From positions 5,208,001 to 5,272,000 of the forward strand of contig CM065801.1 of assembly GCA_033398695.1 (NCBI GenBank): DNA of 64,000 bases, in the 5' to 3' direction. The translations under genes were made by a program, and so were the position numbers. The notes beneath the pieces were generated by a model. That model was not told where the DNA came from, made no database searches, and was given only the letters and a program-made list of their open reading frames with translations. Source of the DNA: Orobanche coerulescens (lineage: Eukaryota > Streptophyta > Magnoliopsida > Lamiales > Orobanchaceae). Below, piece by piece: positions 1 to 12,125 of the stretch. Every line of letters starts with the position of its first letter. The first letter of the stretch is position 1.

Positions 1-423
1 GACTCGGCTCACTGCTTCAATCGATCCACGTCCGCTTGGCCGCTTGGCGGTCTCCTCATACTCTTTCTCCATCGACCGAATCGGTTCGCATCCTCGATAT
101 TTCGTTAGGCGGTCTCGAGCTCGCGATGGAGATGAGCGGTGGAGGTTGCCCTCAAAATCCCGAAGCTTGGGCGGCCATCGCCGCTGAAGAGCAGGCAACG
201 GCCGCCTGCATGGCATCTCCAGATCGCCGACGAGCGATCGCGTCAAGGTCGGCCGTCAAGCCTTGGGCGGGGAAGTGATTGCACAGCGAACGTAGCGAGG
301 ACTTCGGTAACCTTGTGGAGCCTTGCTCGACAGAAATCCAGCACCATGGGGCGACGTACTGGTCGGCGAGGCGAACCCTGCATGTCAAACCAAGGAAATC
401 AAGGAGTTAGCCCATACCATGCT

Positions 424-2017
424 CTAATGCCTAACTCGAAAATTTTTTGACCCACTCTTACCTATTGACCACTCGGGGTCGCGTCCGAAAAAAGGCTTGC
501 CCCGGGGTGTCTCCGCATCGGCGATCGCCATCTTCTTCGCCGAGCTGCCAGATGACCGGGGTCCGGTGACCGAGGGCTTGGCGCCAGATCGCTCCATCAT
601 CGGGATGGCGGAGATAGGAGCCGCAGCGACCGGAGGCTCAAGAATCGATACGTCCGCCTCAGAGATCGACGGGGACTCCGACCTCCGCCTCTTGCGGCGT
701 TTGAGCTGTTCCTCCCCCTCGACCACCGGCTTGGCGGCCGGCGCCTCGGCGGGTCTCGTCACCGGGCAGTTGTGACGTCGTCGCAGAACGCGACCACCGC
801 TTGCCCAAATTAAGGCGACCAAGAACTCCCAAGTCCGACATAGCTATCTCTCGCGGAGGTTCGGCGATTCGGGAAAGTAAGCCTCTGTCAAAGAAAAGGT
901 GCAAACAAGTTAGATAAAATAAAACAACATCTTGGAGACGATCGTCAAAGAAAGGAAACACCATTTAACCTCATACCTTGAACTTTCAAGTGACGAGGGT
1001 AGCAAAACAAACGAGCCCCCAACCGATGAGCTTCAGTCAAGCGATCGAACGTTAATAAAGGAGTTCGGCAACGCACGAATACGCTCCCAAACGATCAAGA
1101 AATCAAACGGAGGTCGCCGGTCGCCGTACGAGAGGTCTGCAAAAGAAAACAAAATTAGATCACCCAAGACAAGCTCAATCAAAGGGAGAGTTTAAATCCT
1201 TACTCGGATTCCTCTCCTAAAATAGTGGGAATCTCCAACTCTTCATTCAAATTTCTTCACTCAACGCCGATCGCCATGCCCCGCCGACCCAACACCATTT
1301 TGCCAGTCGCCTTGGTCTTATTCGGCACGCCAAGAACCACTCTCCCGAGTCGGCCCTGGATATGATAACCGCCGATCGTCCCTTTCATGACCCAATTTAA
1401 ATGATAATTCATCTCCAGTAGCGCTAAGGTGACGAAATAACCGGTGACCGCCGAACAAGGTCAACGTGCGGGTGATCTGCACCAAGCATTCGGCGTCGAT
1501 TGAAGAGGCGCCAAATTCCAGCGATCGGCAAATAGGAGACGGCGAGTGGCAACGGGAATCGCAGACCCGCCTCCATAATCATCTCGTTGACGGCGACCAT
1601 ATCCTGGGGCGGTTGGTCGGCGCGCTCATTCTCCAAAGGCACGTGAAGGGAGACGTCTGAGGGGATGTGATATTTGGCCCTCCAGCGGCTCAGGTCATTC
1701 TTGGTCGCCGTACTCCGGATCTGGCCGAGAGTCCACGGAGACGGGACGGCGGCCTGAAAGACCGTCCGATTCACATGTTTGTAAGGGTGAGCGGCGGAGT
1801 AGGCCTCGAAATCGACCGGGCAAGGTCCAGCGATCGTTTCCATCATCCGAGCAAAAGCCACATAGGAGGGGCCGAATCTGCTCTCTCTTTCCCGTGCCTC
1901 CCGCACTGCATCGTCTTCATCCACCGCGAACCCCCCTGCTCTGCCGTCCTCGCCACCTCGGCCTCGTTGAAAAGTTTTTCGAGTTCTTCGGTGCAATCCC
2001 CGCTCGAATAGCTTCAC
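424..2017 (-). pseudogene. Antisense extra ORF of the Tat-like element (PF04195-like)
   Basis: The main open frame is 1424-2017 (197 codons). It contains the run SDVSLHVPLENERADQPPQD, then EAGLRFPLPLAVSYL, matching the remembered PF04195 pattern (a short charged helix, 'P...ERAD.PP', 'EAGLRFPL'). The homology continues past its stop in another frame to about 1290 (GYFVTLALLEMNYHLNWV...), so a frameshift or small indel breaks it. A further frame at 659-900 (Arg/Pro/Ser/Ala-rich) follows a plausible - strand acceptor near 890 and resembles the low-complexity tails of such proteins. It is encoded opposite to the host element. The biochemical function of this domain is not known to me. It could be non-functional in this copy. 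Confidence 0.55.
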
Positions 2018-2256
2018 CGCGTCTCCATATCCACTCTAACGGAACCTCCTCCCGTTCGAACGCAGCGGCGTGGAAGAACTTCCGGTCTCGAAGGTTTTCG
2101 ATCCTCCCGACATATTGGAAAGTAAAGATAAGGAGAAGGTTAAATTTAATCTTACCTAGAAAAAGAAGAAGATCGGCACTCAAAGGCTCCGTAAATTTGC
2201 AGTAAATTCGGCTATGGATGCTAAGGGTGCGTAAAAAGTGAAGGAGAAGAAGCCCC

Positions 2257-2265
2257 CTTTTTATA
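2257..2265 (-). promoter_or_regulatory. TATA box for the antisense ORF
   Basis: On the - strand this reads TATAAAAAG and is followed by a G-rich stretch. It lies 240 bp upstream of the first Met of the antisense ORF (2017), so the ORF probably has its own promoter next to the 3' LTR. Confidence 0.4.
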
Positions 2266-2545
2266 GATGGGAACGAGGGCCTAAGTGCAAAAAGGAGAAA
2301 CCTCGGGGACCGAATCGGAACTGTCACGTGGGGACGCATTAAATGCGGCCTCGAATCCATACGCGTCTTTTCGAGGGCATGCCGGTAGACAGTCGACAAA
2401 CCGCGTCGGATTCCCCCAGCAGCGACGACGCGTGTCGGCCGCTTGGAAAGGCCCGCCTTCTTTTCCCATTGCTCCGACGCGAAAGAAGGTCGTCCATATT
2501 TGAATTCAGATCGGCTGGTCGTCTAAACATCGGCGATCGCTAACA

Positions 2546-3550
2546 GTGCCACCTCACCCCGTGTTTTCAACATCAAGGCGAAATGGGGCAATTGTTGTGC
2601 GACGATTAACTCGCCACGATAGGCGATCGGCGACCTCCCTGAAAAGTCAACCATAGAAGCCAAACTCCTGACGAACACCTAAAGTCGGCATAATATAGCG
2701 ATCGTCTTTTGGTAACCGATCGTCTTTTGATACACAGCGATCGTCTTTGTCTAACGGTTCGCAGGCGATCGTCTCATGCCACGTGGGGATCCAAAGATCC
2801 GTCAAAGTCGTCGAAGACCGAATCTTGGACGATGGCCCACCCGCGGATCTTCATAGGATACCAACAAAAGGATCATTGACCCCACTGTCACCTACCGCAC
2901 CTACCGACAAGGCCGCCGAAAGGTACGAAGTGGACCCTCCTCGGACAGCGACTCGCGACGCGTGCTTGCTTCCCATTGGTTCACCCAGCTGGCCTCCAAC
3001 TGCAACCTCGGACCTCAAGGGAACAGGCCCACGTGACGGGACGATCGGCCGTTTATTTTAATATAGAAAACGGCGATCGCCCGCGATCGCCCGAGGGATC
3101 CCAACTACTTAGTCCCCTATAAATAGAGAACTCACTGGTGCGGCCAAAGGAGGGGATTCTACCACGAATTAAGTGCAAAAATACACACCAAAGAGAGAAC
3201 AAAAGGCTCTTTTGGCAAGCACTAACATATTCATAGTGACATTCACACACATTCATCATAAATTCCAAGCAAGAACTCACAGATTCATCCATCTGGTTCT
3301 TCCGGCAATCTACGCGCTCTAAAGCCTAGATAACTAGAAGCTTTTACACTCATTGTATTAGATTCTAACATTAATATTTGTACTCGACAGTATATTTATT
3401 AATAACATCTCGCGAGAGCATTCAAGCCCGGGACTAACAACCCCGGCAAATCTTGTGTTATCCATTTTCCCACGGAAGTGTTCTCGCATTTTGTTTGTTA
3501 CTCGATCGTTCCAGCAATACTATCTCCGGATAATATTTTGGGTAACAACA
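2546..3550 (+). repeat. 3' LTR (Tat-like), approximate bounds
   Basis: TATAAATAG at 3118-3126 is followed by an A-rich leader and a U5-like end closing at ...GGTAACAACA (3541-3550). The G-box-like CACGTG occurs at 3031, and GCGATCG is repeated many times in the U3-like part (for example 2696, 2728, 2763, 3072, 3082). The start at TG 2546 is a guess. The partner LTR is outside the window. Confidence 0.45.
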
Positions 3551-3684
3551 TTGTACATATAAGAATCAACACTGTTCACCACACGACTAGCACGACACAC
3601 AATCTCATTCAAAATCAGGTCATTTATGCCTTTCCAACAACCCCAACAGCACATGATCAACATACACAAATCCTCAATGGGTCC

Positions 3685-3831
3685 GGATCCCCTGCAGTGC
3701 ACAACACCATGCTGTGCACTGCCGTCCGTCGGATGGGACACGCACACACACACAAACACCCGTGCGGGTGTATTTGATCGGACGGCAGGGATTGCACAGC
3801 CCTCTGCAGCCACTGCAGAGGATCCCTGCCG
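3685..3831. mobile_element. Palindromic CA/TG-core MITE-like repeat, copy 1
   Basis: The ends are inverted: GGATCCCCTGCAGTG at left, and GGATCCTCTGCAGTG on the - strand at right. The centre is a hairpin, CACCCGTGCGGGTG flanked by CA and TG runs. A related copy is at 48446-48556. It interrupts LINE-derived sequence. No clear TSD. Confidence 0.5.
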
Positions 3832-3889
3832 ATCCTCAATAGAGTTCTGTTTACAACTAAGAGCAACACATTCAACAAAAGTGAGGTTC

Positions 3890-4320
3890 TAGTCCAACTT
3901 CACACCACCCTTAGCCATCCTCCACATCTCTTTAGTTACTGAACAATTCATAAGCAAGTGCTCTATAATCTCAACATTGATATTGCACAGCGAGTACACA
4001 CCATTAACGTGTACTCGTCTCATGAGCAGACGATCCTTCGTATGAAGGCAACCCAAACAAAGTTGCCAGAAAAAAGTTTTTACCCATGACAGAAGGAGTA
4101 ATGTTCCCGATAACAGCTTTTAACGGAATACATACCATTGTCCTCCCACCGCCAACTCAGCATATCCACTGTCTGCCTTTCGCTAAGGGTGATGTTCAAC
4201 ACCAGTTTCGCATCTCGTTCCTCAAGGATGCCGTTAACACACTCAACATCCCACGCCTTTTCGTCGGGCTGCATCAAACTACTGACTTTACGTTTGCGAG
4301 CTCCTCGGGTGGTATGGTGA
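3890..4320 (-). pseudogene. LINE reverse transcriptase fragment (zf-RVT region)
   Basis: Reading leftward, 4277-4080 encodes DMLSWRWEDNGMYSVKSCYR, the 'D.L.W....G.YSVKS.YR' hallmark preceding the zinc-binding segment of plant L1-type LINE ORF2. A second frame at 4035-3890 gives CNINVEIIEHLLMNC, the C..C....E...HL...C finger. At least one frameshift separates them. There is no 5' part, poly(A) or TSD, so this is an old fragment. Confidence 0.75.
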
Positions 4321-4734
4321 GAATTTAATTAACTTTGAGCCATTCAAAACATGGTAATAAAATCATGAATGAAGGGAGTACAGTAAATTGACATTAATAT
4401 AGATTTACGTTAATAGAATTGATTTAGTATAATATTTTTAACTTAATTCTGACAAAATAAAATATTAAATGTCATGATACTTGAACATAATTAATTAATA
4501 AAATAATAGAGCTCCAAATTTAGATCGACTTAGGGGCTGTTTACTTTTTTTTTCCATTAATATCTGAATGGATTAAGCTGTCTGAGTGGATTAATCTGTC
4601 TGATTAGAAAAAATATCTTATTGTTTCTTTCTTTTCTGAATGAACTATCTGAATGACAGAAATGACCATTTTACCCCTCAATATGAATTAAGTCCTTTTT
4701 GATAAAGGACAGATTGAGCATTTTAGTTTATATA

Positions 4735-6110
4735 ATTAATTTAAATAATATGACATAATATATATTTTAATTTATACTATAATATATATTCATAAATCAT
4801 ATTATAATTTTCAGGTATATTTAAATAATCGGACAATATTTTTATAAATATATTAAGTTATATTTTAATATATATAATTATATTAATTTTTTTAATAGTC
4901 AATATAAAAAATCAATTTAAATAATATAACATAATATATATTTTAATTTATATTAGAATATATATTTATAAATCATATTATAATTTTCAGGTATATTTAA
5001 ATAATCAGACAATATTTTTATAAATATATTAAGTTATATTTTAATATATATAGCTACATTAATTTTTTAATAGTCAATATAAAAAAATAAATTTAAATAA
5101 TATAACATAATATATATTTTAATTTATATTATAATATATATTCATAAATCATATTATAATTTTTAGATATATTTAAATAATTAGACAATATTTTTATAAA
5201 TATATTAAGTTATATAATTTTAATATATATAGTTATATTATTTTTTTAATTCAATATAAAAAAATAATTTATATAATATAACATAATATATATTTTAATT
5301 TATATTATAATATATATTCAAAAATCATATTATAATTTTCAGGTATATTTAAATAATCAGACAATATTTTTATAAATATATTAAGTTATATTTTAATATA
5401 TATAGTTATATTAATTTTTTTAATAGTCAATATAAAAAATCAATTTAAATAATATAACAAAATATATATTTTAATTTATATTATACTATATATTTATAAA
5501 TCTTATTATAATTTTCAGGTATATTTAAATAATCAGACAATACTTTTATAAATACATTAATTTATATTTTAATATATATAGTTATATGAATTTTTTTAAT
5601 AGTCAATATAAAAAAATCAATTTAAATAATATAACATAATATATATTTTAATATATTTTAATATATATTCATAAATCATATTATAATTTTTAGATATATT
5701 TAAATAATTAGACAATATTTTTGTAAATATATTAAGTTATATAATTTTAATATATATAGTTATATTATTTTTTTAATTCAATATAAAAAAATCAATTTAT
5801 ATAATATAACATAATATATATTTTAATTTATATTATAATATATGTTTATAAATCATATTATAATTTTCAGGTATATTTAAATAATCAGATAATATTTTTA
5901 TAAATATATTTTAATAGTCAATATAAAAAAAAATTAATTTATATAATATAAAATAAATATATATTTTAATTTATATTATAATATATATTCATAAATCATA
6001 TTATAATTTTCAGTATATTTAAATAATCAGACAATATTTTTATAAATATATTAAGTTATATTTTAATATATATAGTTATATTAATTTTTTTATCAATAAA
6101 TAGTTTATAT
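4735..6110. repeat. AT-rich tandem array, about 8 units of about 175 bp
   Basis: The block starting AATATAACATAATATATATTT recurs near 4747, 4921, 5098, 5276, 5449, 5627, 5805 and 5943. Each unit carries AATCATATTATAATTTTCAG, AATAATCAGACAATATTTTT and a TATATAGTTATATTAATTTT segment. Spacing is 173-178 bp except the last, shortened, unit. No coding potential. Confidence 0.85.
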
Positions 6111-6357
6111 TTTATGACTTTTAATTATATAATATTAATATATATTTTAAATTTATACTATATATACTCAATTATAATTAAGATTATATGATAACTTATA
6201 TATATACTCAATTCTTTTATTATTAGAGAGGGTAATTTTGGTATATTAGGGAAGTATTTCTGGCTTAATGGTAAGAACACCCCAAAAGTTGCTTAATGAA
6301 AAAGACATTATTAAAATAACAAAATATAGCTGATCGATTAAGCTGATTAAGCATTAA

Positions 6358-6676
6358 GAGCATGGGGTACGTGGTGCCAATGGCTCGTGCCAAAGGAAAA
6401 ACGCGAGAAACATGGTTGGCTCACGGTACCGTGGTTGGTGCCAAAGGGTCTTGGCTGGTCCCTAACAACCAACGCCAAACCTTTTTTTTTTTTTTTTGGT
6501 GTGTGTGTGTGTTGTATTTGTGTATTTAGTGGGGTATGTGTGGACCCAACGACACCACTTTCATGTGGCACATTTGTATGAGGAGGGGGCTTTTGATGTC
6601 GTTGAAAGTGCTTGACGCAGACCACTTTCTTGACGTGTGCGCACTTTCTACGGCACGGCGCTGGCACCCAATGCTC
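6358..6676. mobile_element. Tourist-type (PIF-Harbinger) MITE, TSD TAA
   Basis: The inverted termini are GAGCATGGGGTACGTGGTGCC (left) and GAGCATTGGGTGCCAGCGCC (right, - strand). The 3-bp TSD TAA is exact at 6355-6357 and 6677-6679. Length is 319 bp, with T and GT runs inside and no ORF. It appears to have landed in the right end of the neighbouring hAT-like element and ends 144 bp before the ALG3 start codon, so it lies in that gene's promoter or 5' UTR. Confidence 0.8.
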
Positions 6677-6820
6677 TAAGCTAAACAAGACTTGAAACGC
6701 TGCGTTTTACGTAAATCAGTCATCAGTGGCAGTGCCTTCACTTTACAGACAGAGTCTTTACCATCTTCAGCTTCGCAAAAAACCCACCCAATATCGGCCG
6801 GCGCTGAATTTGTTACACCG

Positions 6821-9800
6821 ATGCCGCGAAAAACCAGCGGTACCAGATCCGCCGCATCCGCCGCTGGATCGAAGGCGTCGAGGATACATGAGTCTTTTAT
6901 CCGACAAATTGTCAATAGCCGCAAAACACCCTTTGCTTTCGCCGTGCTCCTCGCCGACGCCATCCTGATATCTCTCATCATCATCTATGTCCCATGTAAC
7001 TTCGAAACGAAATCGCATTGTTTCAGATTGTAGTACTTGCAACAATTTTATGATCGTTGCATTTTCTACATCTTGATTTGTTTGGCATGTGTATTTCAGA
7101 TACGAAGATTGACTGGGATGCCTACATGTCACAGGTTAATGCACCATATGATATTTCTTCTTTCTTTGTTTTACTGCATTTGATTTTTGAAAGCAAAATG
7201 AAAGTTATTTGTTGGTGTAGCACTGTTACCCTAGTTTAATGTATAGGTTTGAAAGGAATATGATCGAAATTTGGTTTGCAGTGGCTTCTATTTTCTCAGC
7301 TGAATCCTTGTTCAGCAGAGTCTTAAATTCGGATTTTCATTGTTTAGCATTTTACTTTGCAAAACAGGTGGGCGGGTTTCTGGGAGGAGAAAGAGATTAC
7401 ATCAAACTTGAAGGGGATACCGGGCCTCTGGTATACCCGGCTGGATTTCTTTATATTTACTCTGCTATTCAGTATGTTACTGGTGGCCAGGTTTACCCTG
7501 CTCAGGTATATTTTTCCCGTTGTCCTATTATTTTTCTTTTAAAAATATTTTTGTTTGGGGATAATTACTTGTATTTTAGTTGATGTACACAGCTATGACG
7601 AGTATTGCCATTCTGGACGATTTAGATCTGTAGACTAGGGCTCGGATAGTTCGATTTCTTGAAAAAAAGTCTAGAACCGAAATTCAAAATTTGTTATGTA
7701 ATTCGGGTTCGGTTCCTGATCTTTTTATTCAGGAACCGAAGTAACTTTCTCAAGGTACCGAAATACCCGAACCAAAGTTTACATTTCAAATTTCTTAGAA
7801 AGAACCGAAAAGAACCGATTTTTTTTTTCTTTTTTTGGTTACTGCGGTCACTTTGGTTAATTTCAAATTTCTGGGGAAGGGATGGTAAATTAATATTGTA
7901 TTTTTAGTTGATGTACACAACTATGACGAGTATTGCCATTCTGGACGATTTAAATCTGTAAACTTCCTTTTTGGGTTACCTTTTACTCCTTTCGCGATAA
8001 ATACAATGCCAAGATTTACGTCAAACTATGGAAGGTACTTATTATATGTAATAATATCTCAATGGATCTTCCTGAGCAGTTTGTTAGAAGACATTTTGCG
8101 TTTTCGGAAGTCTTTCAAATGTGTATTCAGTCATTGATGCAATTATTAGAAACTGTCAGATCACTGTAATATCATATTTAGTCATTGATACAACTATGAC
8201 AAGTATTGCGATTTTATATATATAGGGGGCGTGTTCTATGCAGTACCAATATTAGATGCAGTACTAATATATGCATTTCGTGCATCAAAATTCAATGCAT
8301 TAATTCTCACAAAAATTTGATGCATATAATCTACTATTTTAATGCATCGATATTTTGATGCATATATTGCATATTTTAATGCATTGAAATTTTGATGCAC
8401 GAAATGCATATATTTCATGCATAATTAGTACAAAACTCATGCATAAATTAGTATGCATCTAATATTGGTATTGTTGTATAGAACGCGCCACTATATATAT
8501 ATATATCAAATGGTCCTAACTCGTGCACTTTTTTGATTGCAGATCTTATTTGGCATACTCTATGTTGTGAATCTTGGAATGGTTCTATTAATTTATTTGA
8601 AGACAGATGTGGTATGGAACTTTATGCTCGACTAGACTTGCCAATAGTTACAGTTACGAACTGCTTTACATATAGATTTTTAAAAATATTTGATCCTATA
8701 AGGTTTTCTAGTAGTGAGTCGATCTCATAGAGAAAACTGAAAAGTGACATGGATTTCACGATAGATACCTCCATTTTTCTCAGTGTACTCTCTTACATGT
8801 CACTTGCCCCTAACTGTTGTATCTGATTCGTTGACTGCTGGTTGAGAGTAGTATCATCTGAGAGATCTAAGAGGCAAGGACAAGTGGGGGTGGGGGGCAC
8901 TTTCCAATTAGCTTCAAGTTTATTAGGGGGGACAATATGTTGTTTGTGGTAGTATGGCTCCACAAATGAACATCTAAAATAACCCTGGTTGAAGGAGAAT
9001 CGTGCTCTTTTATGATGTGTCTTCAGGGTTATACCTCTTAACGCTGATACTGGAAATAAGATTGCTAGCACTGTTTTGTTCTCATGACCGTCTTATGAAC
9101 AATTAGCAAGTGTAGGATCAGATTCTGATTTCAGATTACATGTCTTGCAGCTTCCTTGGTGGGCTCTTTGCTTGCTTTCTTTGTCTAAAAGAGTGCACTC
9201 GATATTTGTGCTTCGCTTGTTCAATGACTGTTTTGCCACAACACTCTTCCATGCTGCATTGATTTCGTTTCTATATCAGAAGTGGCATCTGGGTTTAGTT
9301 ATTTTCAGGTAGGATATGCAGGCTATTGATTTTATATCAGCATTATCACTGTTTTTTTGGGTGTGTTTGTTTATTGACTAAAGTTGTTCTAGAAAATCTC
9401 TGTGTTAGCACAGTGGAGCTGTCTCAGTGAAGATGAACGTTCTTCTTTATGCACCTCCCTTGTTACTCCTCTTAGTAAAGGTAAATTGAATTCGATCGCT
9501 CATATTTTCATTAAGTCTGGAGATGAGCATTCACATCGTAATCAACCTTTAACTCTGACTGTAAAACTTGGAAACAGGCTATGGATCCTTTTGGGGTTAT
9601 ATCTGCTGGTGCAGGTGCGGCTCTGGTGCAGGTGCTTGTTTGTTAATCCTGCTTGATAATAAGTTACTGTTGCCTGATGAGTTGTACCCCTTTACTCTTG
9701 AATCATTTTGTATATATATATTTTTTTTTTGGTAAATAACTATGTATATTCATCAGTTAATGCCAGTTGATTTGTTGTGTGCTCACATATATATATACAC

Positions 9801-12125
9801 ACACACACACACACATTTCTTTTTGGTTTGTCATTAAATTGTTAGTTAATAGCCACTTAGTGTAAAAGATACTTCACAGAGGCATTATCTAATTGAAATT
9901 TTATCTCCACCTCTGGTGGATGATTCTGCAGATTCTTCTAGGCTTACCTTTCTTATTATCAAATCCAGTTGCATATATCTCAAGAGCCTTTAATCTTGGT
10001 CGCGTCTTCATACATTTTTGGTACTTCCACTAACCTATACGGCATTAATAATTTTCACCAGTTGAGTTTACACTTCATTAATTCTTTATTTGCTGTCCTG
10101 AAGTTATGTGCTAGGTTTAGTGAAACTTTTATCTATGATGTCGTGATTTCAACTTTCAAGTGTTCATATGTAGATCGTGTGGACTTTTAAAAACAAAATT
10201 AATAGTTAAAAGTTTGATGTGAATGGTGGAATTGCAGCATATTTCCTTGTGCTGTTGTGATTAACAATTGATAATAATTAACTTATTTATCCAGGTCTGT
10301 TAATTTCAAATTTGTTCCGGAACCTGTTTTCGTGTCTCGAGGATTTGCGATGTTTCTATTGGCTGCTCATCTAATTCTGCTTGCCGTCTTTGCCCATTAT
10401 AGATGGTGCAGGTAAGTACCATGCAGGATTATGACTAAATAGAGTGCCGCTACTAATAGAATTGAAGTTGGGTGCTTATGGTCATATATCTCCAATATTG
10501 TACTCTTTTTTAGTTAGTGAAGGCTATTATCAACCTAACATAAATATACCTTTTTCCTCCATCCTAGTAAAGATGGTTAGTAATATCCATAATCTTCCAG
10601 TAACAACGCATTATTGAACCATCTGATGGCTATAGGTCTTTCATATCTTCTTAAAGTAGTGTACTTTCTTTTGCTTCTGGCTTGACGCAGGCATGAAGGA
10701 GGACTTTTCTCGCTCATAGATTCTAAACTTGTTCAAGTCAAGCATAATATTTCTTATCTAAGTTCTTTTCCTCTCAGACAGTTCAGTACTCGCAACTCAA
10801 ATTTGAGAGTGCTGAAAACAGAGCGTAAGCAATAGCGGACCACTGTTGATCTTCTCTTCTCGTAGTTTTTTATTTATGTTTCATTTGCCTCTCTACGTTG
10901 GTTTTATTGGATACAGATATCACGACCACTATGTTTGTTGGGAACTTCATTGGCATTGTGTTTGCCCGGTCTCTGCATTATCAGTTCTATTCTTGGTATG
11001 CACTCCTCCACATGTGTATAAACTCATTCCTGTGCCTTTTAGTGTGTTGCATATACTTCAACCTCGGAAATATTCTTTCCGCTAGAGAAATAGTGATAAA
11101 AAAATTGAAATGGAGAGTGACGAACTTTTGGAAGTTAGATTGAATATAAGATGAAAATATAATTATTGAACTTGATCTGGTATGAAAATAGTAATATAAT
11201 GATCGAAGCGATTGGTAGTTGTGAATAGTGAAATTTGTTAGGGAAATATGTAGAAATGATTTATTATTCTTCAGAAAATGTGTAGATATAATTAAGTAGA
11301 GAAAATATTTCATTTTTTAAAAAATTTATAGTCAATTACAAACTTAGGGTAAAAGCGGCTGAATGGCGGATTTCCCCTGGGTTTTACGAAACAGTCCGTT
11401 TATTGCAGTGTGTAAATTAAATAATTATATTATCCACTTATATTATGGTAAAAAATAGTTGATTACCTCACATGTGTAAATTAAATAGGCACATTAATCC
11501 CGTGCGTTTTAAAAAAATGTGCAGATTAAACCCATGTATTTTATTCAGACTGTACAGAGCAGCCCTTGTGCACAAAACGACAGGGAGGACATGATGCACC
11601 TTTTAATAATACACGGGGTGATGTACGGGGATAATCACCTATTTTGTTTTAAAGACAAAAGGGGGTAAATTGACTATTTAAATTATAGGTGGGTAAATGA
11701 TTCATTTTGTAAAATACGAGTACTTTGCTCGAAACCCGGTAAAAGAATTTATCCAGTAGCATGAATAACGTCATTTTATGCGTGCAGGTATTTCTACAGC
11801 CTCCCCTACTTATTGTGGCGAACACCATTTCCTACATGGTTACGGTAGGTTGCTTTGACCTTTTCTAAAATTTTAATCCTCTTAGTTTCTCACTACAAGT
11901 TTGCCTCCTTTGGATGATTCAATAAATTTTGTTTGGTGCAGTTTAATTTTGTTCTTTACCGTGGAGTTATGTTGGAATGTCTACCCGTCTAATGTTTGCT
12001 CGTCGGCGGTGCTGGTTGGGGCCCACTTGGTTATATTAGGAGGCCTCTGGTCGGCACCACCAGAATATCCGTACGCCGAAGGTACAGATGAGAAATCGGC
12101 AACAATAGAAAAGAAAGCAAGTTAA
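6821..12125 (+). CDS. ALG3: Dol-P-Man:Man5GlcNAc2-PP-dolichol alpha-1,3-mannosyltransferase
   Basis: ALG3 (family GT58) adds the first dolichol-phosphate-mannose-derived mannose to the N-glycan precursor in the ER lumen. Thirteen exons join in frame with GT-AG introns: 6821-6995, 7100-7134, 7368-7505, 8543-8611, 9151-9308, 9414-9480, 9578-9631, 9932-10020, 10295-10411, 10691-10824, 10917-10995, 11788-11844, 11942-12125. They give 451 residues, close to other plant ALG3 proteins. Motifs: IDWDAYM (62-68) in the first lumenal loop, [11 protein letters not shown] (86-96), [64 protein letters not shown]. Many hydrophobic spans fit a polytopic GT-C enzyme. The C-terminus KKAS is a dilysine KKXX ER-retrieval signal. 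The start was chosen because MPRKTSG... then a membrane span matches the family N-terminus; an in-frame ATG at 6692 is possible but adds an unusual tail. The reading frame is unbroken. Confidence 0.97.
7578..8220. repeat. Triplicated ~58-bp direct repeat in ALG3 intron 3
   Basis: A block starting TAGTTGATGTACACA and containing CTATGACGAGTATTGCCATT occurs at 7578-7635 and 7908-7966 with only a few differences. A decayed third copy lies near 8185-8216. Between the first two is an insert rich in GAACCGAA/TTCGGTTC, including the hairpin GGTTCCTGA...TCAGGAACC. The insert looks like a small non-autonomous element. Confidence 0.6.
8225..8491. mobile_element. MITE in ALG3 intron 3
   Basis: Left terminus GGGGGCGTGTTCTATGCAG then ACCAATATTAGATGCA. 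The right terminus on the - strand is GTGGCGCGTTCTATACAA then ACCAATATTAGATGCA. It is flanked by TA-rich sequence, so a TA-type or TA-rich TSD is likely. The interior is full of ATGCAT motifs. No ORF. 267 bp. Confidence 0.7.

Larger units (their letters stand above)
1..3550 (+). mobile_element. 3' part of a Tat/Retand-like Ty3 retrotransposon
   Basis: GC-rich region ending in an LTR-like segment with its TATA box on the + strand (3118-3126). No PBS follows the LTR, so this reads as the 3' LTR and the 3' untranslated part of a + strand element whose gag-pol lies left of the window. Antisense coding sequence for a 'putative gypsy type transposon' (PF04195-like) protein sits between the presumed pol and this LTR. 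That is the arrangement known for extra ORFs in Tat-lineage elements. The left LTR boundary and any TSD are unresolved. Confidence 0.6.
4531..6690. mobile_element. hAT-like non-autonomous element with internal tandem array
   Basis: The left end reads GGGGCTGTTTAC, then repeats of CTGAATGGATTAAG and TCTGAGTGGATTAATC (4531-4610). The right end, on the - strand, reads TTGTTTAGCTTAATGCTTAATCAGCTTAATC once the Tourist MITE is removed. Both ends also carry a 'CCATTTTACCCC'/'CCAAAATTACCC' motif in inverted order. The subterminal TGAATGG/TTAAG repeats are typical of plant hAT-like MITEs. The interior (4735-6110) is a tandem array. The TSD is not resolved and the right border is approximate. Confidence 0.5.

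Noticed and set aside
1..420. Short frames at the left edge on both strands
   Set aside because: No recognisable domain and no consistent frame; likely non-coding 3' region of the Tat-like element.
4735..6110. Centromeric satellite
   Set aside because: The period fits, but only eight units are present and they lie between transposon-like termini next to a gene, so a centromere is not supported.
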